NCBI GenBank assembly: GCA_900540545.1 | Contig: UQGJ01000002.1 | Coordinates: forward strand, 124,001-188,000 | DNA from: an uncultured Eubacteriales bacterium | Lineage (GTDB): Bacteria > Bacillota > Clostridia > Oscillospirales > Oscillospiraceae | DNA: 64,000 nucleotides | Direction of reading: 5' to 3' | Part shown: positions 31,089 to 41,400 of the stretch, piece after piece | Layout of the letters: each line of letters begins with the position of its first letter | Numbering within the stretch: the first letter of the stretch is position 1 | The notes under the pieces: model-generated | The model's input: only the letters and a program-made list of their open reading frames with translations | What the model was told of the DNA's origin: nothing | Databases searched by the model: none | Position numbers and translations under genes: made by a program

Positions 31089-32006
31089 ATGGCTTTTACA
31101 GCTAAGGACGTACAGACTCTGCGCGAGAAATCCGGCGTTGGCATGATGGACTGCAAGAAGGCCCTCACCGAGGCCGACGGCGACATGGACAAGGCCATCG
31201 AGATCCTGCGCGAGAAGGGTCTGGCCGCTTCCATCAAGAAGGGCGACCGCATCGCCGCCGAGGGCATGGCCTATTCCGCCGTGGTGGACGGCGTGGGCGT
31301 GGTGGTCGAGGTCAACGCCGAGACCGACTTCGTGGCCAAGAACGAGAAGTTCGTGGACTTCGTCAAGGGTGTGGCCGCCACCGTGGCCGCCAACAAGCCC
31401 GCCGACCTGGACGCTCTCATGGCCTGCAAGTACGTGGGCACCGACCTGACCGTCACCGAGCAGCAGCAGGAGATGGTCCTGGTCATCGGCGAGAACATCA
31501 AGGTCCGCCGCTTTGCCTTCTTCACCGAGGGCGTCAGCGTGCCCTATATCCACGCCGGCGGCAAGATCGGCGTGCTGGTCAACCTGGACACCGACCTGAC
31601 TGCTGAGCAGGTCAACGAGGTGGGCAAGGACCTGGCCATGCAGATCGCCGCCCTGAACCCCCGCTTCTGGGACAAGAGCCAGGTGGGCCAGGACGTGCTG
31701 GACGAGGAAAAGAAAATCATGCTGGTCCAGATGGAGAGCGACCCCAAGATGGCCGCCAAGCCCGAGAAGGTCAAGGAGGGCATCGTGGCCGGCAAGCTGG
31801 GCAAGTTCTACAAGGAGAACTGCCTGCTGCAGCAGGAGTTCGTCAAGGACAACTCCATGACCGTGGAGCAGTATGTGGCCAGCGTTGCCAAGAGCCTGGG
31901 CGGCTCCATCGCTCTGAAGAACGCCGTCCGCTTCGAGAAGGGCGAGGGCATCGAGAAGAAGCAGGAGAACTTCGCCGAGGAGATTGCCAAGCAGCTCGGG
32001 AAGTAA
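31089..32006 (+). CDS. tsf: Elongation factor Ts
   Basis: Guanine nucleotide exchange factor for EF-Tu. 305 residues. The N-terminal TS-N domain (MAFTAKDVQTLREKSGVGMM) and the TDFVAKNEKFVDFVKG and IALKNAVRFEKGEG segments are canonical. TTTGGAGG precedes the ATG. Ends at a perfect 18-base-stem terminator. Confidence 0.98.
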   Translation: MAFTAKDVQTLREKSGVGMMDCKKALTEADGDMDKAIEILREKGLAASIKKGDRIAAEGMAYSAVVDGVGVVVEVNAETDFVAKNEKFVDFVKGVAATVAANKPADLDALMACKYVGTDLTVTEQQQEMVLVIGENIKVRRFAFFTEGVSVPYIHAGGKIGVLVNLDTDLTAEQVNEVGKDLAMQIAALNPRFWDKSQVGQDVLDEEKKIMLVQMESDPKMAAKPEKVKEGIVAGKLGKFYKENCLLQQEFVKDNSMTVEQYVASVAKSLGGSIALKNAVRFEKGEGIEKKQENFAEEIAKQLGK

Positions 32007-32017
32007 GACTGGATTGA

Positions 32018-32058
32018 AAAAGGCGCGTTGCAAATCAGTGATTTGCAACGCGCCTTTT
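32018..32058 (+). terminator. Intrinsic terminator of rpsB-tsf
   Basis: 18-base perfect stem starting AAAAGGCGCGTTGCAAAT, loop CAGTG, ending in TTTT. Strong. Confidence 0.92.
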
Positions 32059-32099
32059 CTTATCATAAGAACAAATTGTAAAAAATGCGCTCTGCCCCC

Positions 32100-32128
32100 T
32101 AGGCAAAATGGAAAAGATATATTAAAAT
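32100..32128 (+). promoter_or_regulatory. Candidate promoter of the pyrH operon
   Basis: -35 TAGGCA (32100-32105), 17-base spacer, -10 TAAAAT (32123-32128). The -35 is poor; other AT-rich -10-like sequences lie near (TATATT, TATTAT). Leader about 35 bases. Confidence 0.4.
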
Positions 32129-32170
32129 AGAATCGTCATATTATGAGAATACGGAAGGGGATACTTTACT

Positions 32171-32893
32171 ATGCCTGAACCGCAGTATAAACGGGTGCTG
32201 TTGAAGGTCAGCGGCGAGGCCCTGGCCGGGGAGGCCACCCGGGGTCTGGACTTCGACGTGATCGGCCAGGTCTGCGAAGTCATCAAAAAGTGCATCGCCG
32301 CCGGTGTCCAGGTGGGCGTCGTGGTGGGCGGCGGCAACTTCTGGCGGGGCGTGAAGGACGGGGGCGACCGGATGGAACGCACCCGGGCCGACCACATGGG
32401 GATGCTGGCCACCAGCATCAACGCCCTGGCCGTGGCCGACGTGTTGGAGCAGAAGGGCGTGGACGTGCGTGTCCAGACCGCCATCGAGATGCGCTCCATC
32501 GCCGAGCCCTACATCCGCTCCAAGGCCATCCGGCACCTGGAGAAGGGGAGAGTGGTCATCTTCGGCTGCGGCACCGGCAACCCCTTCTTCTCCACGGACA
32601 CCGCTGCGGTCCTCCGGGCGGCGGAAATCAACGCCGACGCGATTTTGCTGGCAAAGAACATCGACGGCGTGTACAGCGCCGACCCCAAGAAGGACCCCAC
32701 GGCGGTGAAGTACGACTCTATCACCTACGACGACGTGCTGGCCCAGCATCTTCAGGTGATGGATTCCACCGCCACTAGCCTGTCCATGGACAACAAGATC
32801 CCCGTGATCCTCTTCGCCCTCAAGGACCCGGAGAACATCTACCGGGTGGTCATGGGCGAGAAGATCGGCACCATTGTGAAGGAGGCAAAGTGA
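32171..32893 (+). CDS. pyrH: UMP kinase
   Basis: Phosphorylates UMP to UDP; hexameric amino-acid-kinase fold. 240 residues. RVLLKVSGEALAGE at the N-terminus, GVVVGGGNFWRG, and the GTGNPFFSTDTAA segment typical of PyrH. First gene of the pyrH-frr-uppS-cdsA-dxr-rseP-ispG-polC cluster. Confidence 0.97.
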   Translation: MPEPQYKRVLLKVSGEALAGEATRGLDFDVIGQVCEVIKKCIAAGVQVGVVVGGGNFWRGVKDGGDRMERTRADHMGMLATSINALAVADVLEQKGVDVRVQTAIEMRSIAEPYIRSKAIRHLEKGRVVIFGCGTGNPFFSTDTAAVLRAAEINADAILLAKNIDGVYSADPKKDPTAVKYDSITYDDVLAQHLQVMDSTATSLSMDNKIPVILFALKDPENIYRVVMGEKIGTIVKEAK

Positions 32894-32894
32894 G

Positions 32895-33449
32895 ATGAAG
32901 GAAGTCAACAAGGAATTTGACGCCAAAATGCAGAAGACCGTGGACGTGGTGATCTCTGATTTTGCCAGCGTCCGGGCCGGCCGGGCCAACGCCGCCGTGC
33001 TGGATAAGATCATGGTGGACTACTACGGCAGCGCCACCCCCATCAACCAGGTGGCCGCCATCTCCTCTCCCGACCCCCGTTCCCTGATGATTCAGCCCTG
33101 GGACGCCAGCCTGTTGAAGGCCATCGAGAAGGCCATCCAGACCTCCGACCTGGGCATCAACCCCCAAAACGACGGCAAGGTCATCCGTCTGGCCTTCCCC
33201 CAGCTTACCGAGGACCGCCGCAAGGAGCTGACCAAGCAGGTGCGGAAGTACGCCGAGAACGGCAAGGTGGCCATCCGCAACATCCGCCGGGACGCGGTGG
33301 ACCACTTCAAGGCCATGCAGAAGAAGTCCGAAATCACCGAGGACGACCTGAAGGAGTTCGAGAAGGACCTGCAGGACATCACCGATAAGCGCTGCAAGCA
33401 GCTGGACGAGCTGGCGGAAAAGAAGGAAAAAGAGCTGATGGCAGTGTAA
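32895..33449 (+). CDS. frr: Ribosome recycling factor
   Basis: Splits post-termination ribosomes with EF-G. 184 residues, standard length: two-domain coiled-coil with VRAGRANAAVLDKIMVDYYG and AISSPDPRSLMIQPWD, and the basic C-terminal helix. GGAGG in the pyrH 3' end serves the ATG, one base after the pyrH stop. Confidence 0.97.
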   Translation: MKEVNKEFDAKMQKTVDVVISDFASVRAGRANAAVLDKIMVDYYGSATPINQVAAISSPDPRSLMIQPWDASLLKAIEKAIQTSDLGINPQNDGKVIRLAFPQLTEDRRKELTKQVRKYAENGKVAIRNIRRDAVDHFKAMQKKSEITEDDLKEFEKDLQDITDKRCKQLDELAEKKEKELMAV

Positions 33450-33475
33450 GGTGTATCCACCTTGCACTTATTGAA

Positions 33476-33503
33476 GTGCGGGGCGCGGCGGCGCGCCCCG
33501 CAC
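33476..33503 (+). terminator. Intercistronic GC-rich hairpin between frr and uppS
   Basis: 12-base perfect stem GTGCGGGGCGCG, loop GCGG. Followed by ACTTTCTG, a poor U-tract, so it may stabilise the mRNA end or partly terminate rather than block uppS expression. Confidence 0.65.
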
Positions 33504-33527
33504 ACTTTCTGTTCCGAGGAGATCGCT

Positions 33528-34271
33528 ATGTCATTTTTGAGACCGAAGGCCCCCAAGGCCCAGGTGGACTTTGACCATCTGCCCAGGCACGTGGCCATCA
33601 TCATGGACGGCAACGGCCGGTGGGCCAGGAAGCGGGGGCTGCCCCGCACCGCCGGACACGCCGCGGGGGCGGAAAATTTCCGCACCATCGCCACCTACTG
33701 CAAGGACATCGGGCTGGAATACCTGACCGTATACGCCTTCTCCACAGAGAACTGGAAGCGCCCCGAGGAGGAGGTCTCCGCCATCATGGGTCTGCTGAAG
33801 AAGTATCTGCTGGAGGCCATCGGCCGCATGGAGCGGGACCGGGTGAAGATGAAGTTCTTCGGGGATCTGGCCCCCCTGACGGAGGAACTGCGGACCCTGT
33901 GCCGGGAGACCGAGGAGATTTCCACCCATTACGAGGGCTGCCAGGTGAACATCTGCCTCAACTACGGAGGGCGGGACGAGATTTTACGGGCAGCCCGGGC
34001 CTTCGCACTGGACTGTCAGGAGGGCCGGGCCGACCCCAACCACCTGACGGCGGCGGAGTTCGGGGGCTACCTCTTCTCCGCCGGGGTGCCCGACCCGGAC
34101 CTGATCATCCGTCCCAGCGGGGAGCTGCGGACGTCCAACTTCCTGCTGTGGCAGTCGGCCTATGCAGAATACTATTTTACCGACGTGCTGTGGCCTGACT
34201 TTTCCAAGGAAGAACTGCACAAGGCGCTGGCGGCCTATCAGGGCCGCTCCCGCCGGTTTGGAGGCGTGTAA
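33528..34271 (+). CDS. uppS: Undecaprenyl diphosphate synthase
   Basis: Makes C55-PP, the lipid carrier of wall sugars, by cis-prenyl transfer. 247 residues. The HVAIIMDGNGRWARKRG loop (substrate Asp), EYLTVYAFSTENWKRP and RPSGELRTSNFLLWQ motifs are all present. GAGGAGA precedes the ATG at 33528. It feeds the lipid carrier used by the WecA-like enzyme at 2.2 kb. Confidence 0.97.
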   Translation: MSFLRPKAPKAQVDFDHLPRHVAIIMDGNGRWARKRGLPRTAGHAAGAENFRTIATYCKDIGLEYLTVYAFSTENWKRPEEEVSAIMGLLKKYLLEAIGRMERDRVKMKFFGDLAPLTEELRTLCRETEEISTHYEGCQVNICLNYGGRDEILRAARAFALDCQEGRADPNHLTAAEFGGYLFSAGVPDPDLIIRPSGELRTSNFLLWQSAYAEYYFTDVLWPDFSKEELHKALAAYQGRSRRFGGV

Positions 34272-34272
34272 C

Positions 34273-35088
34273 ATGGGAAAACGGATTCTGGTGGCGGTGA
34301 TTTTTGTCCCTGTCATTTTCATCGTCTTTTTCGCCCTTCCGCCGATTTTCTTGCCCATCATGGTGTCCGTCCTGTCCATGATCGCCCTCCACGAGGTGCT
34401 GTGGTCCACGGGGTTCGTGAAGAATCCTTGGATTTCCGGGCTGTCCATCGCCCTGTCCGGGGTCATCCCGTTCTGGGTGTTCATCGGCGAAGGGATGAAG
34501 TCGGCTCTGGTGGGCACCTTCGCCTACTTTGTGCTGGTGTTCGCCGTGGCGATTTCCAGCCACTACACCGTGACCCTGGAGAAGATGGGCGGGTCCTTCT
34601 TCTTCGCCATGCTGATCCCCTATTTTCTGTCCTCCTTCGTCCGGCTGAACGGGATGGAGATGGGCAAATTCCTGATTTTGATTCCCCTGGTGGCGGCCTT
34701 TACCAGCGACGCTTTCGCCCTCTTTGCCGGGATGGCGTTCGGCAAGCACAAGCTGGCCCCCGAACTCTCGCCGAAAAAGACGGTGGAGGGGGCCGTGGGC
34801 GGCCTGGTGGGCGCCATTGTATGCTGTATTCTCTACGGCGTGGTGGTGGAGAAGGGCTTCGGACTTCGGTTCAATTATCTCTACCTGGCCATTTATGGCC
34901 TATTGGGCAGCGTGGTCTCCCAGCTGGGGGATCTGTCCTTCTCCTACATCAAGCGGCAGTACGGGCTCAAGGATTTCGGGAATATCTTTCCCGGCCACGG
35001 CGGGGTGCTGGACCGCTTCGACAGCGTGATTTTCTGCGCGCCGCTGATTGAGATCCTCATCCGCTGGCTGCCCGCCCTGGGGGCGTGA
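34273..35088 (+). CDS. cdsA: Phosphatidate cytidylyltransferase
   Basis: Makes CDP-diacylglycerol, precursor of all anionic phospholipids. 271 residues, about eight membrane helices. The C-terminal signature SYIKRQYGLKDFGNIFPGHG and DRFDS are diagnostic. It starts one base after uppS. Confidence 0.96.
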   Translation: MGKRILVAVIFVPVIFIVFFALPPIFLPIMVSVLSMIALHEVLWSTGFVKNPWISGLSIALSGVIPFWVFIGEGMKSALVGTFAYFVLVFAVAISSHYTVTLEKMGGSFFFAMLIPYFLSSFVRLNGMEMGKFLILIPLVAAFTSDAFALFAGMAFGKHKLAPELSPKKTVEGAVGGLVGAIVCCILYGVVVEKGFGLRFNYLYLAIYGLLGSVVSQLGDLSFSYIKRQYGLKDFGNIFPGHGGVLDRFDSVIFCAPLIEILIRWLPALGA

Positions 35089-35092
35089 CGCC

Positions 35093-36235
35093 ATGAGCAG
35101 GTGTATTTCACTGCTGGGCTCCACCGGCTCCATCGGGCGGCAGACTCTGGAGGTGGTGGAGGCCCTGGACCTCCGGGTGTGCGCCCTCACCGCCCACAAG
35201 AGCGTGGACCTGGTGGAGACCCAGGCCCGGAAGTTCCGCCCGGAGCTGGCGGTCCTCACCGACCCCGCCGCCGCGTCGGACCTGAAGGTCCGGCTGGCCG
35301 ACACGGACATCCGGGTGGCCTCCGGCCCGGAGGGGCTGCTGGAGGCCGCGGCCCTGGAGGCCGCCGACACCGTCCTCACCGCTGTGGTTGGAGTGGCCGG
35401 GCTGGCCCCCACCCTGGCCGCCGTCCGGGCGGGGAAGCGGCTGGCTATCGCCAACAAGGAGACCCTGGTCTGCGCCGGGGAGCTGGTGATGGACCAGGCC
35501 GACCGCTGGGGCGCCCAGGTGGTCCCCGTGGACTCGGAGCACTCGGCGCTGTTCCAGTGTTTGCAGGGCTGCAAGGACAGGGGAGAGGTGCGCCGCCTCA
35601 TTTTGACCGCATCCGGCGGGCCCTTCTTCGGGTACAGCCGGGAGCGGCTGGCGGGGGTGACCCGGGCCCAGGCCCTGGCCCACCCCAACTGGAGCATGGG
35701 GGCCAAGGTGACCATCGACTCGGCCACCCTGATGAACAAGGGCCTGGAATTCATCGAGGCCATGCGGCTTTACCGGATGCCGCCGGAAAAGATTTCAATC
35801 GTGGTCCACCGGGAGAGTATAGTTCACTCCCTGGTGGAATACTGTGATAATGCGGTGCTTGCGCAGTTGGGGGCCCCCGACATGCGCCTGCCCATCCAGT
35901 ACGCCCTCACCTGGCCGGAGCGGGTCCCCGGACCCGCCAAGCCCCTGGACCTGCTGGACTGCCCGCCCCTCACCTTTGATAAGCCAGACTTGGAGGCCTT
36001 CCCCTGTCTCGCCCTGGCCTTGGAGGCCGCCCGCACCGGCGGCACCGCCACGGCGGCCCTCAACGGGGCCAACGAGGCGGCGGTGGAGCTGTTTTTGCAG
36101 GACAAAATCGGCTTTTTGGACATCCCGGAGCGGGTGGCAAGGGCCATGGAGACCGTGCCCCTGGTCCAAAAGCCCGGCTTGGAGCAGATTTTAGCGGCGG
36201 ACCGGGCCGCCCGACAGGCTGTTACAGCACAGTAA
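35093..36235 (+). CDS. dxr: 1-deoxy-D-xylulose 5-phosphate reductoisomerase
   Basis: Second enzyme of the MEP isoprenoid pathway, making MEP with NADPH. 380 residues. NADPH site LLGSTGSIGRQTL, catalytic region NKETLVCAGE, SEHSALFQCL and the lid segment NWSMGAKVTIDSATLMNKGLE. The ATG at 35093 is chosen; the upstream part of the open frame is within cdsA. Confidence 0.97.
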   Translation: MSRCISLLGSTGSIGRQTLEVVEALDLRVCALTAHKSVDLVETQARKFRPELAVLTDPAAASDLKVRLADTDIRVASGPEGLLEAAALEAADTVLTAVVGVAGLAPTLAAVRAGKRLAIANKETLVCAGELVMDQADRWGAQVVPVDSEHSALFQCLQGCKDRGEVRRLILTASGGPFFGYSRERLAGVTRAQALAHPNWSMGAKVTIDSATLMNKGLEFIEAMRLYRMPPEKISIVVHRESIVHSLVEYCDNAVLAQLGAPDMRLPIQYALTWPERVPGPAKPLDLLDCPPLTFDKPDLEAFPCLALALEAARTGGTATAALNGANEAAVELFLQDKIGFLDIPERVARAMETVPLVQKPGLEQILAADRAARQAVTAQ

Positions 36236-36251
36236 GGAGATTTCTCGCGCT

Positions 36252-37346
36252 ATGGTTCTTTATATCCTGATTGCGATTTTGATGTTCGGCCTCCTCATCG
36301 CCGTCCACGAGTTCGGCCACTTCGCCGCCGCCAAGCTGTTGGGGGTGCGGGTGAATGAGTTTGCCATCGGCATGGGGCCGCTGCTGTGGTCCAGGCAGAA
36401 GGGGGAGACCCAGTATTCCCTCCGGGCCATCCCTATGGGCGGCTTCTGCGCCATGGAGGGGGAGGACGACGCCTCCGACGACCCCGGGGCCTTTTCCAGC
36501 AAGCCGGGGTGGAAGAAGTTCATCATCCTGGTGGCGGGGGCTTTTATGAACTTCCTCACCGGGGCGCTGCTGATTTTACTGGTGTTCGCCCTGGGCCAGC
36601 GGCCGGCGGAGCCGGTGGTCACCAGCTATATGCCGGGGGCGGAGTCCGTGGCCCAGAGCGGCATCCTGATTGGCGACGAGCTCTATCGGGTGGACGGCCA
36701 CCGCATCTACTTCCGCTCCGACGCCACCATGTTCCTGGAGCGGGCCGGAGAGACCGTGGACTTGGAGCTGATTCGGAACGGCCAGCGGCTGGTGCTGGAG
36801 GGAGTGTCCCTGCCCGCAAAATACCCCGTGGTGGTGGACGGCGAGACCGTCTACAAGCGGGGCCTGCAGATGGAGGGCACGGACGCGCCATCCACACTGG
36901 GGGCTGTGTTGCGGGACACCTGGTATCAGTCCATCGACTATGTCCGCATGGTGTGGATGGGTCTGTCTGATTTGGTCACCGGGGCCGTGGGGCTCCAGGA
37001 TATGTCCGGGCCCATCGGTATCGTGAACATCATCGGCGAGGCGGGAGAGCAGGGGGCACAGGCGGCGGTTCAGCAGGGCGCGTCCCCTGTGGCATGGGCG
37101 GCCATCAATATCCTGGGCTTCGTGGCCTTCATCGCCATCAACCTAGCGGTGATGAACCTGCTGCCCATCCCCGCCCTGGACGGCGGGCGCATCTTCTTCC
37201 TGCTGGTGAACTGGGTCTTTGCCCTCTTCGCCCGCAGGCGGCTGGACCCCAAGTATGAGGGCTATGTCAACATGGCGGGCTTCCTCTGCCTGATCCTCCT
37301 GATGGTGGTGGTGGCCGTCAACGACGTGATGAAACTGATAGGGTGA
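36252..37346 (+). CDS. rseP: RseP-type intramembrane site-2 metalloprotease
   Basis: Zn protease that cuts within membranes (for example anti-sigma factors). 364 residues: HEFGH (residues ~17-21) in the first membrane helix, a PDZ domain (about 120-200: LIGDELYRVDGHRIYFRSD) and the C-terminal NLLPIPALDGGRIFF metal-ligand motif. GGAG lies before the ATG. Its stop overlaps the ispG start region. Confidence 0.96.
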   Translation: MVLYILIAILMFGLLIAVHEFGHFAAAKLLGVRVNEFAIGMGPLLWSRQKGETQYSLRAIPMGGFCAMEGEDDASDDPGAFSSKPGWKKFIILVAGAFMNFLTGALLILLVFALGQRPAEPVVTSYMPGAESVAQSGILIGDELYRVDGHRIYFRSDATMFLERAGETVDLELIRNGQRLVLEGVSLPAKYPVVVDGETVYKRGLQMEGTDAPSTLGAVLRDTWYQSIDYVRMVWMGLSDLVTGAVGLQDMSGPIGIVNIIGEAGEQGAQAAVQQGASPVAWAAINILGFVAFIAINLAVMNLLPIPALDGGRIFFLLVNWVFALFARRRLDPKYEGYVNMAGFLCLILLMVVVAVNDVMKLIG

Positions 37347-37351
37347 GCGGT

Positions 37352-38389
37352 ATGACAAGGCAGATCAACGTTGGGGGCGTTCCTATTGGTGGGAACGCTC
37401 CCATTCCCATCCAATCCATGTGCAACACCCCCACCGACGACGTGGCGGCCACCGTGGCCCAAATCAAGCGGCTGGAGGCGGCCGGTTGCGACATCATCCG
37501 GGTGGCGGTGCCTGACATGGCCGCCGCCAGGGCTGTGGGGGCCATCCGGGAGCAGATATCCATCCCCCTGGTGGTGGACATCCACTTCGATTACAGGCTG
37601 GCCCTGGAGTCCGTGGCCGCCGGGTGCGACAAGGTGCGCATCAACCCCGGTAACATCGGGGATGCCGGCCGGGTGAAGGCCGTGGCCGACGCCTGCCGGG
37701 CCAAGGGGGTCCCCATCCGCATCGGGGTCAACGGCGGGTCCCTGGAAAAGCCCATCCTGGCCAAGTACGGCGGCGTGACGCCGGAAGCCCTGGTGGAGTC
37801 CGCCTTCGGCCACATTGAACTATTACATAGATTCGACTTCGACGACATCTGCGTCTCCCTCAAGTCCTCCAGCGTGCGCACCACCATGGCGGCCTACCAG
37901 CTGATGAGCCAGCGGTGCGACTATCCGCTGCACCTGGGCGTCACGGAGACCGGCACGGTCCGCATGGGGACGGTGAAATCGGCCATCGGCATCGGGGGCC
38001 TGCTGGGCTTCGGCATCGGGGACACCATCCGGGTCTCCCTGTCCGCCGACCCGGTGGAGGAGGTCTACGCCGCCCGGGACATCCTGAAAGCCCTGGAGCT
38101 GCGCCGGGAGGGTGCCAACCTGATCTCCTGCCCCACCTGCGGCCGGACGAAAATCGACCTCATCGGCCTGGCCAACCAGGTAGAGGCGCGGCTCAAGGCC
38201 GTGGATAAGCCCATCACCGTGGCGGTCATGGGCTGCGTGGTCAACGGCCCCGGCGAGGCCGCCGCCGCCGATGTGGGCATCGCGGGGGGCGACGGCGTGG
38301 GCCTGCTGTTCAAAAAAGGGGAGATCGTGAAAAAGGTGCCCCAGGAGCAGTTGGTGGACGAGCTGTTCCGATTGATAGAGACATTGTAG
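37352..38389 (+). CDS. ispG: (E)-4-hydroxy-3-methylbut-2-enyl-diphosphate synthase
   Basis: Penultimate enzyme of the MEP pathway, a [4Fe-4S] reductase. 345 residues. The N-terminal QSMCNTPTDDV (this family usually has MTNT), GVTETGT and the FeS Cys motifs CPTCGRT and VMGCVVNGPGEA are present. The ATG at 37352 is favoured because the family starts MTRQ; a GTG at 37343 overlapping the rseP stop is possible. It completes the pathway started by dxr; ispH is not in the window. Confidence 0.96.
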   Translation: MTRQINVGGVPIGGNAPIPIQSMCNTPTDDVAATVAQIKRLEAAGCDIIRVAVPDMAAARAVGAIREQISIPLVVDIHFDYRLALESVAAGCDKVRINPGNIGDAGRVKAVADACRAKGVPIRIGVNGGSLEKPILAKYGGVTPEALVESAFGHIELLHRFDFDDICVSLKSSSVRTTMAAYQLMSQRCDYPLHLGVTETGTVRMGTVKSAIGIGGLLGFGIGDTIRVSLSADPVEEVYAARDILKALELRREGANLISCPTCGRTKIDLIGLANQVEARLKAVDKPITVAVMGCVVNGPGEAAAADVGIAGGDGVGLLFKKGEIVKKVPQEQLVDELFRLIETL

Positions 38390-38453
38390 GGGCCGGCCAG
38401 GGCGATTCCCTGTCCGGGCGCAAAAGAGAGCAGAGAAATAGGAGCGTATCGCA

Positions 38454-41400
38454 ATGCCAGAGCAGAAGAAAATCCCATTGTTACAACTGTTTTCCGCGTG
38501 GCAGCCGGAGCCGGAGCTGCGGGCGGCGGTGGCCCATATGCTGGTGACCGCCGCCGTGGTGGACAAGGCCAACCGCTGTATCCAGGCGGAAATCGAGTGC
38601 CCGGCCTGTCCGGGGGACGAGGTGAAGCGCCGGATGGAGGAGGGGCTGGCCGCGGCCTACTGCGTCAGCCGGGTGACCCTCCGCTTTACAGCGGCCGCGG
38701 CGGCCCCGGTGGAGGAGGAGCGCCCGCCCCTGCCCACCGACGACCAGGCCCCGCCAGAGCCGGACGCGCCCCCGGCGGAGGCCATGGACCCCTTCCAGCG
38801 GACCGAGCTGATTCGCCGTCAGGCGCTGAAAAATATTCGGCCCGCCGTCCGTGCCACCGAGAAGAAGGATCCCAAGGACAAGCTGATTTTCGGTCGCATC
38901 GTGAAGAAAAACGCCGTCATCCCCATCAACGACGTGACCCTGGACTCGGACTCCGTGACCATCGAGGGGGACGTGTTCGCCGTGGACAACGTGGAGATGA
39001 AGAAGCGGGGGGCGTGGATCGTCCGCTTCGACATCACCGACCAGACGAACTCCATCCGGGTGGCCAAGTTCATGATCGGCGACGAGGGTAAGGCCCTGGC
39101 CGGGGCTATCAAGGAGGGCCAGCGCCTCATCGTCCAGGGCCGGGTCAGCCCCTACCAGGGGGAGCTGCAGCTGGAGCCCACCGGCATCGCCGAGGGGAAA
39201 AAGACGGTGCGCCAGGACAAGGCCGAGGGCGACAAGCGCATCGAGTTGCACTTACATACCCGGATGTCCGTCATGGACGCCACCACGGACATCAAGGAGG
39301 TCATCAAGCGGGCGGCGGCCTGGGGCCACCCGGCTATCGCCATCACCGACCACGGCGTCTGCCACGACTTTCCCACAGCCTACTCCACCGCCAAGAAGGC
39401 GGGCATCAAGATGATTTTCGGCGTGGAGGCCTACTTCATCAACGACGTGGACGACATGCCCGCCGTCCGGGGGACCATGGATGCCGATTTCAAGGGCGAA
39501 TACGTCTGCTTTGACCTGGAGACCACCGGCCTGGACGCCCAGAAGGAGGTCATCACCGAGATCGGCGCGGTGGTGCTGAGGGACGGCCAGGTCACGGACG
39601 AGGTCTTTTCCACCTTTGTGGACCCCAAGCGGCCCATCCCCTACGAGGTAACCCAGCTCACCGGCATCACCGACGACATGGTGAAGGGGGCCCCCAGCCA
39701 GGAAGAGGCCATCCGCCAGTTTCTGGCCTTTGTCAACGGGCGGCCCCTGGCCGCCCACAACGCCGGGTTTGACGTGGGCTTCCTCTCCGAGGGCTGTCGC
39801 CGCCACGGCATCCCCTTCGAGGTGACGGCGGTGGACACCCTGCCCCTGGCCCAGGCCCTGCTGCCCCAGCTGTCCAAGCACAAGCTGGACGTGGTGGCCA
39901 ACCACCTGGGCCTGCCCGCTTTCAACCACCACCGGGCCACCGACGACGCGTCCACCGTGGCCTACATGTTGGTGCCCTTCTTCAAAAAGCTGAAGGAGGA
40001 ACACGACATCCACACCCTGGCCCCTATCAACCGCTGGGTGGCGGGCCAGAACCAGAAGCGCAAGGGCAAGCGCCGGGCCCGGCACCTCATCGTCCTGGCC
40101 CGGAACCAGACCGGCCTGCGGAATCTCTACAAGCTGGTGTCCAAGGCCCATCTGGAGCACTTCGAGCGCAAGCAGTACCCCGTCATGCCCAAGAGCCTCA
40201 TCGACGAGAACCGGGAGGGCCTTATCATGGGCTCGGCCTGCGAGGCGGGGGAGCTGTTCCAGGCCGTGGCCCGCCACGCCTCCTGGGCCGAGCTCAAGCG
40301 CATCGCCTCCTGGTACGACTACCTGGAGATACAGCCCGTCAGCAACAACGCTTTCATGCTCCGCCCGGACAAAAAGACGGGCCGGTCTATGGCCCGGGAC
40401 GTGGAGGAATTGCGGGACTTCAACCGCACCATCGTGGCTCTGGCCCACGAGATGGGCAAGCCCGTCTGCGCCACCGGCGACGTTCACTTCCTGGACCCCG
40501 AGGACGAGATATACCGCCACGTCCTGCTAGCCACCAAGGGCTTTGACGACGCCGACTCTCCCAACCCCCTGTACTTCCGCACCACCGACGAGATGTTGGC
40601 GGAATTCTCCTATCTGGGCGCCGAGGGGGCGCGGCAGGTGGTCATCGACGACCCCCATCTGGTGGCCTCCTGGTGCGGGGACCTGAACCCTCTGCCCAAC
40701 GGCCTGTTCGCCCCCAAGCTGGAGGACTCCGAGGGGGAACTCAAGCGGCTGGTATGGGGGAAAGCAAAACGGCTTTACGGCGAGGAGCCGCCCCAAATCG
40801 TCACCGACCGCATCAACGCCGAGCTGGGGGACATCCTGGCCCGGCACTACGACGTGATCTACATGTCGGCCCAAAAGCTGGTGCAGGACTCCCTGGACCA
40901 CGGCTACCTGGTGGGCTCCCGAGGGTCCGTGGGCTCCTCTATTGTGGCCTTCATGTCCGGCATCACCGAGGTCAACGCCCTGCCGCCCCACTACCGCTGC
41001 CCCAACTGCAAGCACTCCGACTTCGAGGCGGCCAAGGCCCTGGGGGCGGGCTGCGGCGCGGACATGCCCGATGCCGTGTGCCCGGTGTGCGGGGCGCAGT
41101 ATGAAAAGGACGGCTTCAACATCCCCTTCGAGACCTTCCTGGGCTTCGGCGGCGACAAGGTGCCCGACATCGACCTGAACTTCTCCGGCGAGTACCAGGC
41201 CAACGCCCATCGGCACACCTTCGAGCTGTTCGGCGAGACCCACGTGTTCCGGGCGGGCACCATCGGCAGCGTGGCGGAAAAGACTGCCTTCGGCTACGTG
41301 AAGAAGTACCTGGAGGAGAGGGGAAAGACGGCCACCAAGGCGGAGATGCTCCGCCTTGCCAAGGGCTGTACCGGCGTGAAGCGGACCACCGGCCAGCACC